DNA of 64,000 nt from Asaia bogorensis (GTDB taxonomy: Bacteria; Pseudomonadota; Alphaproteobacteria; Acetobacterales; Acetobacteraceae), in the NCBI GenBank assembly GCA_945868845.1, contig CAMBMS010000004.1, positions 62,001 through 126,000 of the forward strand, written 5' to 3'. The position numbers were made by a program, and so were the translations under genes. Under the pieces are notes generated by a model that did no database searches, was not told the DNA's origin, and saw only the letters and a list, made by a program, of their open reading frames with translations. Below, in pieces: positions 34,218 to 43,182 of the stretch. The first letter of the stretch is position 1. Every line of letters begins with the position of its first letter.

Positions 34218-36011
34218 TCATCCGATGTCCGCCTCGCCCTGCTCGCGATTGAGGGTCTCGCGCGCTCGCGTCAAGGCTATCAAACGCTGTTCTGCCGCCC
34301 GGTCGTCGCCATGCTCCGCGAAATAGCGACCTGCCGCGGACACTTCCTCCTGCAAACGCGCGCGATTCAGCAGTCCGAAAAAATGCCACCAGCCTGCCTC
34401 CGCCTCCCCCGGCATCGCGTCCGGTGCGGCGCAGGTTGGCAACGGCACCGGCGTGGCGGACAGGATATCGGCCAGTTCCACCGTCAAGCCGGTTTCAGTC
34501 AGGTGGGACATCAAGCCAGCAGAGTCAAGCACATCCGCGGCCTCCGCCCACCTGAGCAGCGCATGGAGTACCCGCGCCAGACCTTCCGGCAATGCGAGTT
34601 CCTCCAACGCATGCTCCACATCGCGCAGCAGAGCCGGATGGCGCAGCAGGATCGCCAGCAAGATCCGTCCCCGCTCCGCCCCGGTAAGCGCATCTGACGG
34701 CACGCCGCGCGGCGCCATGGGCCGCGTTGGCACTCGTCCCCCTGGCGCCAAACCTCGCCGCCGCGCGGCAAAGAACCGGTCCAGCAGAACCGTCCGATAT
34801 TCCGACGCCAGCGCTCGGTCCGGAATTCGCTTCGCCACCTCCTCCAGCCGCACCCGAAACGCTGCCCGTTGCTCCGGGCTCTCCGTTCCCGAAGCGGGCC
34901 GCAGCAAATCGAACAACACATCTGATAGCGGCCGCGCTGCATTCAGCACTGCCTGGAACGCCGCCGCACCCTGCCCACGCACCAGACTGTCGGGATCCTC
35001 CCCCGCCGGTAGCGTGGCTAGGCGCAGGCTATGCGCCGGAGTCAGCAAAGGTAAAACCAATTCCGCCGTCCGCGCCGCCGCCCGTCCGCCCGCCGCATCG
35101 CCATCGAAACAGAGCACCGGCGCCGGCGAGATTCGCCAGATTTCTGCCAGCTGCTCCTCCGTTAGTGCCGTGCCCAGCGGCGCTACGGCACCGGTGAACC
35201 CGGCCTGGTGTAGGGCGATCACGTCCATGTAGCCTTCCACCACCGTCACCACCGCGCCTTCGCGCGAAGCCGTCCGGGCGAAATCCAGCGCATAGAGGTT
35301 GCGTCGCTTGGAAAACAACGACGTCTCCGGCCCGTTTACATATTTCGGCTGCCCATCCCCCAGTATCCGTCCACCAAAACTGATCGCCGTCCCGCGCCGG
35401 TCGCGGATCGGAAACATCACCCGATTGAAAAACAATTCCTTCAGCTCGCCGCTTTCGGTCTCCCGCAGCAGTCCGGCCTCCAGCAATTGCGCCGGGATGA
35501 TCCCGTCGCGCCCCAGCTCAGCGACTAGCGCGCCGCGCCCCTCGCCGGACCAGCCCAGGCCAAACCGCGCAATCGTCAGCTCGCTCAGTCCCCGCTTGCG
35601 CAGATAGTCCAGCCCCGCCTTGCCCTCTGGCAAATAGAGCTGCGTGCGGAAAAATTCCGCCGCCCGCGCCAGCACATCCGTAAGTCCCAGCCGTCGCCGC
35701 TCCACCTCCGCGGCCTCGGGGCTGGCTTTCGGCACCTCCAGCCCAGCCTCGCCGGCCAGTTGCTGCACGGCCTCCATGAATCCCAACCCCTGGCTCTGCA
35801 TGACGAAGCTCACCGCGTCGCCATGCGCTCCGCAGCCAAAGCAGTGATAGCCATCGTCATAGACATAGAAAGATGGAGTCTTTTCGTTATGGAACGGGCA
35901 ATTACCCTTCATGTTCCGCCCGGACCGGGCAAGCTTCACCTTCCGCCCGATCACCACGCTGATCGGGGTGCGTGCGCGCAGCTCGTCCAGGAATGCGGGG
36001 GACAGCGCCAT
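34218..36011 (-). CDS. dnaG: DNA primase
   Basis: Synthesises RNA primers at the replication fork. The 597 residues comprise the N-terminal zinc-binding domain (Cys38, His41, Cys57 and Cys60 in CPFHNEKTPSF and YHCFGCGAHG), the RNA polymerase core (FNRVMFPIRDRRG) with TOPRIM motifs VVEGYMDVIALHQAG and CFDGDAAGGRAA, and a C-terminal helicase-binding region. Its ATG overlaps the yqeY stop by one base, and rpoD follows. Confidence 0.97.
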   Translation of the reverse strand: MALSPAFLDELRARTPISVVIGRKVKLARSGRNMKGNCPFHNEKTPSFYVYDDGYHCFGCGAHGDAVSFVMQSQGLGFMEAVQQLAGEAGLEVPKASPEAAEVERRRLGLTDVLARAAEFFRTQLYLPEGKAGLDYLRKRGLSELTIARFGLGWSGEGRGALVAELGRDGIIPAQLLEAGLLRETESGELKELFFNRVMFPIRDRRGTAISFGGRILGDGQPKYVNGPETSLFSKRRNLYALDFARTASREGAVVTVVEGYMDVIALHQAGFTGAVAPLGTALTEEQLAEIWRISPAPVLCFDGDAAGGRAAARTAELVLPLLTPAHSLRLATLPAGEDPDSLVRGQGAAAFQAVLNAARPLSDVLFDLLRPASGTESPEQRAAFRVRLEEVAKRIPDRALASEYRTVLLDRFFAARRRGLAPGGRVPTRPMAPRGVPSDALTGAERGRILLAILLRHPALLRDVEHALEELALPEGLARVLHALLRWAEAADVLDSAGLMSHLTETGLTVELADILSATPVPLPTCAAPDAMPGEAEAGWWHFFGLLNRARLQEEVSAAGRYFAEHGDDRAAEQRLIALTRARETLNREQGEADIG

Positions 36012-36469
36012 CAGGCGGACAACTTTGTTCGGACCAGCGGTCCCGCTGCCCCCATATCCAGCGCCGCGCCATGCGCCGCCTTCAGCGCCGCCATCACCGT
36101 CCCCATATCCTTGATGCTGGCGGCCCCCGCTGCGGCGATTGCGGCGTTCACCGCTGCTTCCAGTCCGGCGCCATCCATTTGTGCCGGCAGAAATCCCTCG
36201 ATGACGGCGATCTCCGCCTCCTCCTTCGCCGCTAGTTCCGGCCGGTTGCCCCGGACGTAAAGCACCACGGATTCCCGTCGCGACTTCACCATCCCGCGCA
36301 GCATGCCCAGGATCGCCTCGTCCGGAATGGCGGAAATGCCGTTCGGCCGCGCCGCGATGTCGAGATCCTTCAATTTCGCCAGCACCATCCGCAAGGTGGA
36401 TGTGCGCGGAGCATCCCCCGCCCGCATCGATGCCTTCAACTGCCCCGCAAAATCATCGCGCAACGCCAT
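36011..36469 (-). CDS. GatB/YqeY domain protein
   Basis: A 152-residue YqeY-type protein, related to the tRNA-binding tail of GatB. Start MALRDDFAGQLKASMRAGDA; the middle RESVVLYVRGNRPELAAKEEAE and C-terminal KDMGTVMAALKAAHGAALD follow the family pattern. In many alphaproteobacteria this gene replaces rpsU in front of dnaG, as here. The ATG at 36469 has GAGGG 8 bases upstream; an upstream start at 36484 is weaker. Precise function is not known in any organism to my knowledge. Confidence 0.88.
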   Translation of the reverse strand: MALRDDFAGQLKASMRAGDAPRTSTLRMVLAKLKDLDIAARPNGISAIPDEAILGMLRGMVKSRRESVVLYVRGNRPELAAKEEAEIAVIEGFLPAQMDGAGLEAAVNAAIAAAGAASIKDMGTVMAALKAAHGAALDMGAAGPLVRTKLSA

Positions 36470-36553
36470 TCTGCCATCCCTCACGAAAAGACATCCTACT
36501 ACATAGAGGTAGTTTCTTCACGGCGCCGCCCGGACAAAACTTCCCAACTTCTG

Positions 36554-36577
36554 AATTTCCCGTTGATCTGGGAAATT
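36554..36577. promoter_or_regulatory. palindrome, candidate operator in the carA promoter
   Basis: AATTTCCC (36554-36561) and GGGAAATT (36570-36577) are perfect inverted 8-mers separated by 8 bases, about one helical turn between half-sites. The proposed -35 box TTGATC lies in the spacer. Another TTCCCA stands on each side (36541-36546, 36580-36585). Position and symmetry suit a dimeric HTH regulator; the HTH at the CarA N-terminus is the obvious candidate. Confidence 0.5.
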
Positions 36578-36598
36578 TCTTCCCATAAAATCGCCGCA
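36563..36598 (+). promoter_or_regulatory. likely carA promoter giving a leaderless mRNA
   Basis: TTGATC (36563-36568), a 17-base spacer and TAAAAT (36586-36591) form a good sigma-70 promoter. The expected start of transcription, about 7 bases downstream of the -10 box, falls on the A of the carA ATG (36598). No Shine-Dalgarno sequence precedes the ATG, so a leaderless transcript is the simplest reading. Confidence 0.5.
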
Positions 36599-37980
36599 TG
36601 ACCGTGGACCAGATCATCACGCGCCTCGGCGGCGCCGAGCCCCTCGCTCAGCTCACCCGGGTTGGCACCGAGGCCGTCCGCAAATGGCGCCAGACCCAGT
36701 CCATTCCCTCCCGCCATTGGCCCGCCATCATTACCGCCACCGGTTTTTCGCTCGCTGACATGCCTGGAGCAGGAATATCGGACGCTTCCACCTTAATCCC
36801 GAGCCCCTTCGTGCAAGACCAAGACGCAGTCCCGCCAGGCGCCACCGCCGCCCTGGTCCTGCAAGATGGCACAACCCTCTGGGGCCGCGGCTTCGGCGCC
36901 CACACGAACGACATCGTCCCGGTTGGCGAGATCTGCTTCAACACCGCCATGACCGGCTATCAGGAGACTCTCACGGACCCCTCCTACGCCGGCCAGATTA
37001 TTACCTTTACCTTCCCCCATATCGGCAACGTGGGAACTAACAGCGAAGACTTGGAGGCCGCCTCCATCGCCGCCCGCGGCCTAATCGTCAGTCAGGACAT
37101 CACCGAGCCCGCCAACTGGCGCGCCACCCAGCATCTGGAAATTTGGCTGCGCGCCCAGGGTGTGACCGGCATCGCCGGGCTGGATACTCGCGCCCTGACC
37201 ATTCGCATCCGCGATGGTGGGCCGCAGACCGGCGTGCTGCTCTACCCGGCCGACTGTAATTTCGACCTCGTCTTTGCCCGCTCCCGCGCCGCCGACTGGC
37301 CAGGTTTGGAGGGCATGGACCTGGCCAAGACTGTCTCCTGCACCCAGTCCTATGCCTGGGATGAGACCGAATGGGTTTTCCCCACCGGCGTCAGCAAACA
37401 AACGCACCCGCGCCATCACGTCGTCGCCGTCGATTACGGCGCCAAGCGCAACATTCTCCGTTGCCTTGCCTCCGCCGGCTTCCGTGTCACCGTTGTGCCC
37501 GCCACCGCGACCACCGAAGACATTCTCCAGCACCATCCGGACGGCGTGTTTCTCTCCAATGGCCCCGGCGACCCCGCCGCGACGGCCACCTATGCCGTGC
37601 CCACCATTAAGGGCGTGATGGCAGCGGGCGTGCCGATCTTCGGCATCTGCCTCGGCCACCAGCTGCTCGCCCGCGCGCTCGGCGCCAAGACCTTCAAAAT
37701 GACCCGCGGCCATCGCGGTGCCAACCAGCCGGTGAAGGACCTCGACACCGGAAAAGTCGAAATCACCAGCCAGAATCACGGTTTTGCGGTGGACGTGACC
37801 ACGCTGCCAAAGATCGCCCGCGTCACCCATGTTTCTCTCTTTGACGGCTCCAACGAAGGCCTCGCCTGCATCGACCGTCCCGCCTTCTCCGTGCAGTACC
37901 ACCCCGAAGCGAGCCCCGGCCCCACCGACAGCCATTATCTGTTTCACCGGTTTGCCGAGATGGTTGCGCGTCGCTCCTGA
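36598..37980 (+). CDS. carA: carbamoyl-phosphate synthase small subunit with N-terminal HTH domain
   Basis: Glutaminase subunit supplying ammonia to CarB for arginine and pyrimidine synthesis. At 460 residues it is about 75 longer than usual. Residues 1-55 (IITRLGGAEPLAQLTRVGTE, then AVRKWRQTQSIPSRHWPAII) form a Cro/YdaS-like helix-turn-helix; a linker (56-82) follows, then the normal CarA start (LVLQDGTTLWGRGFGAH). The class I glutaminase has Cys351 (GICLGHQLL), His435 and Glu437 (QYHPEASPGP), so catalysis should be intact. The frame is continuous and the first ATG sits right after a promoter, so the fusion appears real. It heads carA-small ORF-carB. Confidence 0.95.
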   Translation: MTVDQIITRLGGAEPLAQLTRVGTEAVRKWRQTQSIPSRHWPAIITATGFSLADMPGAGISDASTLIPSPFVQDQDAVPPGATAALVLQDGTTLWGRGFGAHTNDIVPVGEICFNTAMTGYQETLTDPSYAGQIITFTFPHIGNVGTNSEDLEAASIAARGLIVSQDITEPANWRATQHLEIWLRAQGVTGIAGLDTRALTIRIRDGGPQTGVLLYPADCNFDLVFARSRAADWPGLEGMDLAKTVSCTQSYAWDETEWVFPTGVSKQTHPRHHVVAVDYGAKRNILRCLASAGFRVTVVPATATTEDILQHHPDGVFLSNGPGDPAATATYAVPTIKGVMAAGVPIFGICLGHQLLARALGAKTFKMTRGHRGANQPVKDLDTGKVEITSQNHGFAVDVTTLPKIARVTHVSLFDGSNEGLACIDRPAFSVQYHPEASPGPTDSHYLFHRFAEMVARRS

Positions 37981-38040
37981 CCCTTCCACCGTCCTGCCCG
38001 CCCAGGCGGGCATCCGTGTTTTTACTTTCTCTGGAACCGC

Positions 38041-38250
38041 ATGAACCCGTCCGCCACAATTCTCCGCGCGATCACCGGTTGTACGTTGGCCGACCCGGCG
38101 CTGGCCGGCGCGGTGGCGGAGTGTCTCGTCCAGAACTTAATCCGCGAATCCATCCACCTGCCTGAAGGCGCGTTGCATTGCTACTGGACCTTGGAACTCA
38201 CCGAAGCCGGCCGCACCACCGCGCGCGCCGGTTTAACAACTGAACATTGA
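38041..38250 (+). CDS. 69-residue hypothetical protein between carA and carB
   Basis: An ORF from MNPSATILRAITGC to RAGLTTEH with neighbour-like codon use, lying 60 bases after carA and 17 before carB. The ATG has TGGAA about 5 bases upstream. The product is small and soluble with two cysteines (GCTLAD, AECLVQN) and a Trp. carA and carB are often adjacent; an inserted small gene may be a lineage-specific accessory. No family recognised. Confidence 0.5.
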   Translation: MNPSATILRAITGCTLADPALAGAVAECLVQNLIRESIHLPEGALHCYWTLELTEAGRTTARAGLTTEH

Positions 38251-38267
38251 CAACTGAAAACTGAACC

Positions 38268-41200
38268 ATGCCCAAACGCACCGACATCAAATCTATCCTT
38301 ATTATCGGCGCTGGCCCCATCGTCATTGGCCAAGCCTGCGAGTTTGACTATTCCGGCGCCCAGGCCTGCAAAGCCCTACGGGCCGAGGGTTACCGCGTCA
38401 TCCTGGTGAACTCTAATCCCGCTACCATCATGACCGACCCAGGCCTTGCGGACGCCACCTATATCGAACCCATTACCCCCGAAATCGTCGAAAAAATAAT
38501 TATCCGCGAACGCCCGGATGCGCTGCTTCCCACTATGGGCGGGCAGACCGCGCTCAATATCGCTATGTCGCTCGCCAAATCCGGTATTCTGGAAAAACAC
38601 GGCGTCGAACTGATCGGCGCTAAAGCCGATGTGATCGACCGCGCGGAGGACCGGTTGAAATTCCGTGACGCCATGGCTGAAATCGGCATCGAATCCCCGC
38701 TCAGTGAAATCGCTCGCACGATGGACGAAGCCCGAGCCGCGCTGACGAAAATCGGCCTCCCTGCCGTCATCCGCCCGTCCTTTACCCTGGGCGGTACTGG
38801 TGGCGGCATCGCCTATAACCGCGAGGAATTCGAACACATCGTCAGCGGTGGCCTCGAAGCCTCCCCCACCACCGAAGTTCTGATCGAGGAGTCCGTCCTC
38901 GGCTGGAAAGAGTTCGAGATGGAAGTCGTCCGCGACCGCGCGGATAATTGCATTATTATCTGTTCCATCGAAAACGTCGATCCGATGGGTATCCACACCG
39001 GTGACAGCGTCACCGTCGCCCCGGCCCTCACCCTCACCGATAAAGAATATCAGCGCATGCGCGGTGCCTCCATTGCCTGCCTGCGCAAGATCGGCGTCGA
39101 TACTGGCGGCTCCAACGTCCAGTTCGCCATCAATCCGGCCGATGGCCGCATGGTGGTGATCGAGATGAACCCCCGCGTCTCCCGCTCCTCCGCGTTGGCC
39201 TCGAAAGCCACCGGCTTCCCCATCGCCAAAATCGCGGCGAAGCTGGCGATCGGCTACACGCTTGACGAACTTGACAACGACATCACGAAAGTCACACCGG
39301 CCAGCTTCGAGCCCACCATCGACTACGTGGTGGTGAAGATCCCGCGCTTCACCTTCGAAAAATTCCCCGGCACGCCCGCGCTCCTCTCCACCTCTATGAA
39401 ATCCGTGGGCGAGGCGATGGCAATAGGAAGAAGTTTCGCCGAAGCCCTGCAAAAGGGCCTGCGCAGCATGGAAACAGGTTTTACTGGCCTTGATGAAGTA
39501 GAAGCCCCTGGCGATGGCAGCCACGATGCTTTCCGCGCCGCCCTCTCCGAACCGCGCCCCGATCGCTTGGTGATGGCCGCGCAGGCCCTGCGCGCCGGCC
39601 TCTCGATTGACGACATCCACGACGCGGCGAAATTCGATCCCTGGTTCCTGCGCGAGCTCGCCCGCATCATCGACGCCGAACGCGCCGTCACCGCCAGCGG
39701 CCTGCCCACCGAACCAGGCGCCCTGCGCCGGTTGAAAGCCCTCGGCTTCTCCGACCACCGTCTCGCGCAACTCAGCAATAAGTCCGAACCCGACATCGCC
39801 AGCGCAAGGATTAAGGCCGGAGTGGTTCCCGTCTATCGCCGTATCGACACTTGCGCGGGGGAGTTTTCGTCTGCCACATCCTACATGTATTCAACTTACG
39901 AAGGCGGCTATGGCGTACCCGTCTGCGAATCTAATCCGACAGGCAAGAAAAAAATAATCATCCTCGGCGGCGGCCCCAACCGTATCGGCCAGGGCATCGA
40001 ATTTGATTATTGCTGCGTTCACGCCGCCTATGCGCTCCGCGAGGCTGGGTTTGAGACCATCATGGTCAACTGCAACCCTGAAACCGTCTCCACCGATTAC
40101 GACACCTCCGACCGACTTTACTTCGAGCCCCTTACCGCCGAGGACGTGATCTCCCTCATTCGCCGCGAGCAAACCAACGGCACGCTCCTCGGCTGCATCG
40201 TGCAGTATGGCGGCCAAACGCCATTAAAACTTTCTCAGGCCCTGTCACGAGCAGAAATTCCCATCCTCGGCACTAGCGCCGAAGCCATCGACATTGCCGA
40301 GGATCGGGAATTATTCCAGCAACTACTGCACCGACTTGGTCTGCGCCAGCCGGAGAACGGCATCGCCCGCTCGGTGGAAGAGGCGGAAAAAATCGCCGAC
40401 CGCGTCACCTATCCGGTGGTCATCCGCCCCAGCTACGTGCTCGGCGGCCGCGCGATGGAAATCGTGCATGACCGCGCCGGCCTGCATCGCTACATGCGCG
40501 AAGCCGTACGGGTTTCAGGCGACAATCCGGTGCTGATCGACCGCTATCTTAACGACGCCATCGAAGTGGATGTGGACTGCATCTGTGATGGCGAAACCGT
40601 CTATGTCGCAGGCGTCATGGAACATATCGAAGAGGCTGGAATCCATTCCGGTGATTCTGCCTGCTCCTTGCCGCCCTACACCCTCGCCCCTGCCACGGTC
40701 ACCGAACTGAAGGCCGAAACGGAGGCGATGGCCAAGGCGCTTAACATCGTCGGCCTGATGAATGTGCAATACGCCATCAAGGACGATGTTATTTACGTTC
40801 TCGAAGTAAATCCCCGCGCCTCGCGCACCGTCCCCTTCGTGGCGAAAGCGACGGGTGTCCCGGTGGCAAAAATCGGCGCCCGTGTCATGGCCGGGGCAAA
40901 ACTGACCGAATTCCGCCTAGACGATCAGGCCATCTCTCCGCATGTCGCGGTAAAGGAGGCGGTGTTCCCCTTCGCCCGCTTCCCTAACGTGGACACCATT
41001 CTCGGCCCCGAGATGAAATCCACCGGCGAGGTGATGGGCCTCGATTCCAGTTTCGAGCGCTCCTTCGCCAAATCCCAGCTCGGCGCCGGGGTGCACCTAC
41101 CTGCCACCGGCACGATTTTTCTCTCCGTTAAGGACAGCGACAAGAAGGGCTTGCCAGCCCTCGCTCGTCGCCTCACCGAAATGGGCTTCGCCATCCGCGC

Positions 41201-41510
41201 TACGCGCGGCACCGCGGCGCATATCCGCGAAGCCGGGCTGGAGGTCGGCGTGCTGAACAAGGTGCTGGAAGGCCGCCCGCATTGCGTGGATGCCATTCGT
41301 TCCGGCGAGATCCAGCTCGTCATCAATACGGCATCTGGCCCGCAAACCATCGCGGACAGCTTCGCGATCCGCCGTTCGGCGCTGACGCATGGGGTGCCGC
41401 ACTACACAACAATGGCCGGCGCCCGCGCCGCCGTGCATGCGATCGCCGCCCTGAAAGCGGGACCGCTTGAAGTTGCGCCCCTGCAGTCCTACTTTCGGGG
41501 CTCGTTCTGA
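38268..41510 (+). CDS. carB: carbamoyl-phosphate synthase large subunit
   Basis: Makes carbamoyl phosphate from bicarbonate, ATP and ammonia. The 1080 residues hold two homologous ATP-grasp halves: [20 protein letters not shown] at the start and [20 protein letters not shown] in the second half. [11 protein letters not shown] and [13 protein letters not shown] mark the nucleotide loops, and [18 protein letters not shown] and [18 protein letters not shown] the metal sites. The C-terminal MGS-like allosteric domain follows ([19 protein letters not shown]). Length and motifs are complete. Confidence 0.98.
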   Translation: MPKRTDIKSILIIGAGPIVIGQACEFDYSGAQACKALRAEGYRVILVNSNPATIMTDPGLADATYIEPITPEIVEKIIIRERPDALLPTMGGQTALNIAMSLAKSGILEKHGVELIGAKADVIDRAEDRLKFRDAMAEIGIESPLSEIARTMDEARAALTKIGLPAVIRPSFTLGGTGGGIAYNREEFEHIVSGGLEASPTTEVLIEESVLGWKEFEMEVVRDRADNCIIICSIENVDPMGIHTGDSVTVAPALTLTDKEYQRMRGASIACLRKIGVDTGGSNVQFAINPADGRMVVIEMNPRVSRSSALASKATGFPIAKIAAKLAIGYTLDELDNDITKVTPASFEPTIDYVVVKIPRFTFEKFPGTPALLSTSMKSVGEAMAIGRSFAEALQKGLRSMETGFTGLDEVEAPGDGSHDAFRAALSEPRPDRLVMAAQALRAGLSIDDIHDAAKFDPWFLRELARIIDAERAVTASGLPTEPGALRRLKALGFSDHRLAQLSNKSEPDIASARIKAGVVPVYRRIDTCAGEFSSATSYMYSTYEGGYGVPVCESNPTGKKKIIILGGGPNRIGQGIEFDYCCVHAAYALREAGFETIMVNCNPETVSTDYDTSDRLYFEPLTAEDVISLIRREQTNGTLLGCIVQYGGQTPLKLSQALSRAEIPILGTSAEAIDIAEDRELFQQLLHRLGLRQPENGIARSVEEAEKIADRVTYPVVIRPSYVLGGRAMEIVHDRAGLHRYMREAVRVSGDNPVLIDRYLNDAIEVDVDCICDGETVYVAGVMEHIEEAGIHSGDSACSLPPYTLAPATVTELKAETEAMAKALNIVGLMNVQYAIKDDVIYVLEVNPRASRTVPFVAKATGVPVAKIGARVMAGAKLTEFRLDDQAISPHVAVKEAVFPFARFPNVDTILGPEMKSTGEVMGLDSSFERSFAKSQLGAGVHLPATGTIFLSVKDSDKKGLPALARRLTEMGFAIRATRGTAAHIREAGLEVGVLNKVLEGRPHCVDAIRSGEIQLVINTASGPQTIADSFAIRRSALTHGVPHYTTMAGARAAVHAIAALKAGPLEVAPLQSYFRGSF

Positions 41511-41560
41511 ACCCAACCGTCGCGGCCAGGCCGATCCGGCAGGGCCGCGACGGTTGGGTT
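41510..41560 (+). terminator. 18-bp hairpin after carB
   Basis: AACCCAACCGTCGCGGCC (41510-41527) and its exact inverse (41543-41560) flank a 15-base loop that itself contains GGCC/GGCA pairing potential. It begins at the carB stop codon. Only short T runs follow (TTTCGGCC). A very stable structure, either a terminator or a barrier against 3' decay between carB and greA. Confidence 0.6.
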
Positions 41561-41618
41561 TCGGCCCTGCCTTTCCCCGTTGCCATCTCTGTGCCCCTGA
41601 CGCCCAAAGGACCGTGCC

Positions 41619-42092
41619 TTGCAGAAATTTCCCATGACCGCCCCAGGCCTGCAGCGGCTGGAAGAAGAGCTCCGCCACCTAAAATCCCATGAACGCCACG
41701 CGGTGATCGTGGCGATCGCGGAAGCGCGCAGCCATGGTGATCTCTCGGAAAACGCCGAGTATCACGCTGCGCGCGAACGCCAATCCTTCATCGAAGGCCG
41801 CATCCAGGAATTGGAGGAAGTCGTCTCCGCCGCCGAAATCATCGACCCCTCGACGCTGACTGGCGAACACGTGAAATTTGGCGCCCATGTCAAGCTGGTC
41901 GATGAGGAGACGGAAAAAGAAGCTACCTACCAGATCGTCGGCGGGCATGAGGCCGATATCAAGCAAGGCCGGCTGTCGGTCTCCTCGCCACTGGCAAAGG
42001 CTTTGATAGGAAAGACCATTGGCGATTCCGTCTCCGTTCCTGCCCCCGGCGGTGACCGCATTTATGAAATCCTGGGCGTCAAGTTCCTCTAA
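41619..42092 (+). CDS. greA: transcription elongation factor GreA
   Basis: Rescues backtracked RNA polymerase by stimulating cleavage of the nascent RNA. The 157 residues comprise an N-terminal coiled coil with the catalytic acidic tip ([18 protein letters not shown]) and the C-terminal FKBP-like domain ([29 protein letters not shown]). A TTG start at 41619 is chosen: it restores the conserved family N-terminus MQKFPMT and has AGGA 7 bases upstream, whereas the first ATG would cut off five residues. Confidence 0.95.
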   Translation: MQKFPMTAPGLQRLEEELRHLKSHERHAVIVAIAEARSHGDLSENAEYHAARERQSFIEGRIQELEEVVSAAEIIDPSTLTGEHVKFGAHVKLVDEETEKEATYQIVGGHEADIKQGRLSVSSPLAKALIGKTIGDSVSVPAPGGDRIYEILGVKFL

Positions 42093-42100
42093 GTGGAGAT

Positions 42101-42278
42101 TCACATCTCGGCCAACAGCGGGCCGAAGCGGTTCCACCGTAACCGCACGGTCTCATGGCAGATCTCGATCCCGCGCTCAGCCATTCAGCCCTCCATGTTA
42201 CGCAGCAACAGCGGGTAACGGACATACAGCAACACCGCCAGGCCGATCACCTCGGAGGAGCTGTAAAAGTATTTGAAC
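42101..42278 (-). pseudogene. IS6-family transposase N-terminal remnant
   Basis: On the minus strand one frame reads FKYFYSSSEVIGLAVLLYVR, YPLLLRNMEG, an in-frame TGA, then MAERGIEICHETVRLRWNRF and GPLLAEM with a stop. This is the first 60 or so residues of an IS6-type transposase (HTH region); the catalytic DDE domain is missing. It lies directly after greA. Confidence 0.75.
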
Positions 42279-42378
42279 AAGCCGCGCATCGCGGACGACT
42301 ACAGCCCACCAGTGGTCGATGCCTGGTCGCCCAGAAAGTGCCCTTGCCTACACTTAGGCGCTCCGCCATTGTCGCGTC

Positions 42379-42930
42379 ATGGCGGAGGAATGGCTTCCAA
42401 TCCGCGCTCTGGCCGATCGCCGGGGCGTGACACCGGATGCGGTGCAAAAGCAGCTTAAGCGCGGGCGGCTTGATATTCCGTGGCGACGCACCAACACCGG
42501 GCGGCTGGAAGTGCTGGTCGATTTGGACGCTCTACCACCCATGCCAGAACCCGATGTCTCCCCCGTGGTCGCGGCGCTGGAGGAGCGGATCCAGGAGTTG
42601 CGTTCCACCATCCAGCGCCTGACCCTGGAACGCGACGCCGAACGTGCCTGGCTGGAACATGAACGTGCCGGACGCATCGCTGACGAGGCACAGCATGCCG
42701 AACAACTCGCCAGCCAGGCCGAACGGGATGCGAACCGGGCCGCCGCGCTCTCGACCGAGATGTCTGCTAAGCTGAGCGAGGAAGCCAACAAGACAGGACA
42801 GGCGCAACAGGCCGCCAAGCAGGCCCAGCAGGCAGCGGAAACCGCGCAGCGCAGCGCCGAAAATCTGAAAAACGAACTGACCACCCTACGCCACCGCGGC
42901 TGGCTGGATCGGCTACGGAACCTGGGATGA
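42379..42930 (+). CDS. HTH / coiled-coil hypothetical protein
   Basis: 183 residues in two parts. Residues 1-50 (EEWLPIRALADRRGVTPDAV, QKQLKRGRLDIPW) form a MerR- or excisionase-like helix-turn-helix that may bind DNA. Residues 60-170 are a long Glu/Gln/Ala-rich coiled coil (AALEERIQELRSTIQRL, AAKQAQQAAETAQRSAENLK), ending HRGWLDRLRNLG. The architecture recalls plasmid/phage KfrA-like or segregation accessory proteins but is not diagnostic. It is flanked by IS6 debris and a broken frame, consistent with mobile origin. No strong ribosome site. Confidence 0.65.
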   Translation: MAEEWLPIRALADRRGVTPDAVQKQLKRGRLDIPWRRTNTGRLEVLVDLDALPPMPEPDVSPVVAALEERIQELRSTIQRLTLERDAERAWLEHERAGRIADEAQHAEQLASQAERDANRAAALSTEMSAKLSEEANKTGQAQQAAKQAQQAAETAQRSAENLKNELTTLRHRGWLDRLRNLG

Positions 42931-43148
42931 AGGGTCTGCAGATCGTTGGCTTCGCCGTCCCACCGCGCTGAGCTGCCAGCCTGGCCGGGACCGTTGGGCT
43001 GCTGGCGATGACCGCGCTCAATCTGGCGGCGCCCGGCTGGGTTTACGCGGTGACCCTCTGGAGTTTTGGGGTTGGACCGGGGGCCTTTCCCTTTGTCGAT
43101 ATCAACTACTACCTAGCGGCCCATGACTTGCCGAAAGGAAGGCCATGC
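42927..43148 (+). pseudogene. broken small frame after the HTH/coiled-coil gene
   Basis: An ATG overlapping the previous stop (ATGA) opens MKGLQIVGFAVPPR, then an in-frame TGA (42969-42971), then AASLAGTVGLLAMTALNLAA and GWVYAVTLWSFGVGPGAF. The second part is hydrophobic like a membrane protein. It may be a dead membrane-protein gene. Weak evidence; the stretch to 43182 is otherwise empty. Confidence 0.25.
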
Positions 43149-43182
43149 GCATCGCGGCCTTGTTATAAGTCGGCACCGGGCT

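Noticed and set aside
38376-39770. 464-codon open frame on the minus strand
   Set aside because: Antisense shadow of carB, His/Gly-rich and without motifs.
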